Shown here one piece after another: positions 12,298 to 12,390 of a stretch of DNA of 12,390 bases. How positions within the stretch are numbered: position 1 is the stretch's first letter; every line of letters begins with the position of its first letter. The notes under the pieces are model-generated. The model ran no database searches, was not told the origin of the DNA, and was given only the letters and a program-made list of their open reading frames with translations. This stretch comes from Deltaproteobacteria bacterium (GTDB taxonomy: Bacteria; Desulfobacterota; DSM-4660; Desulfatiglandales; Desulfatiglandaceae), in assembly GCA_019307165.1 (NCBI GenBank), contig JAFDKD010000030.1, forward strand, positions 1-12,390. Direction: 5' to 3'. Position numbers and translations under genes: made by a program.

Positions 12298-12390
12298 TGG
12301 CGAAGCCGCTCTTAACCTGATATGTCTGGGAAACGGGATCTGCTGCGGTCCCAAAGGAACATGCTTTTTTTAAACGGAATAAGCAACTGG

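Overview
The window reads as an ordinary chromosomal stretch of a moderately GC-rich anaerobic member of the Desulfobacterota (former Deltaproteobacteria), probably a sulfate reducer of the Desulfobacterales type. The clues are an AhbA/B-family siroheme decarboxylase next to hemL (the siroheme route to heme), an F0-only ATP synthase cluster (a and c subunits without b or F1 genes) next to rex, a DUF1992 (DnaJC28-like) protein, and a Liv ABC transporter. The taxon is inferred from gene content and protein style; no rRNA is present.

Layout. Plus strand, 1-2963: the 3' end of pdxA, overlapping by 25 bp a complete uvrA of 940 residues. Minus strand, 7645 down to 3137: ahbB-like gene, hemL, atpZ, an atpI-like gene, atpB, atpE and rex, all in one direction. 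The F0 genes are almost contiguous and end at a good hairpin terminator. rex then has its own promoter, overlapped by a strong match to the Rex operator, so it probably represses itself and reads the NADH/NAD+ ratio beside ATP synthase genes. Plus strand, 7990-12154: the DUF1992 gene, then livM, livH, livG and livF. livG and livF overlap, and livF starts at TTG behind a strong ribosome binding site.

The most unusual structure is in the spacers. Nearly every longer intergenic gap carries short tandem arrays with unit lengths of 6-10 bp, most often exactly 7: CGAATAA, AAATTCT, CGATTTG, GRGCNGA, TTGAACCC, AGTGACTAA and GGYTRA. Two gaps (after rex and after ahbB) share the same blocks in the same order, and a third carries a related mosaic in inverse orientation. 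These look like a dispersed composite intergenic repeat family. They also produce false upstream extensions of several reading frames.

I found no CRISPR array, tRNA, rRNA, transposase, phage gene or defence system. The protein-coding content is housekeeping. The points worth a second look are the repeat mosaic, the rex operator/promoter, a palindrome over a possible atp promoter, and some residue-level oddities in AtpE, UvrA and LivG.
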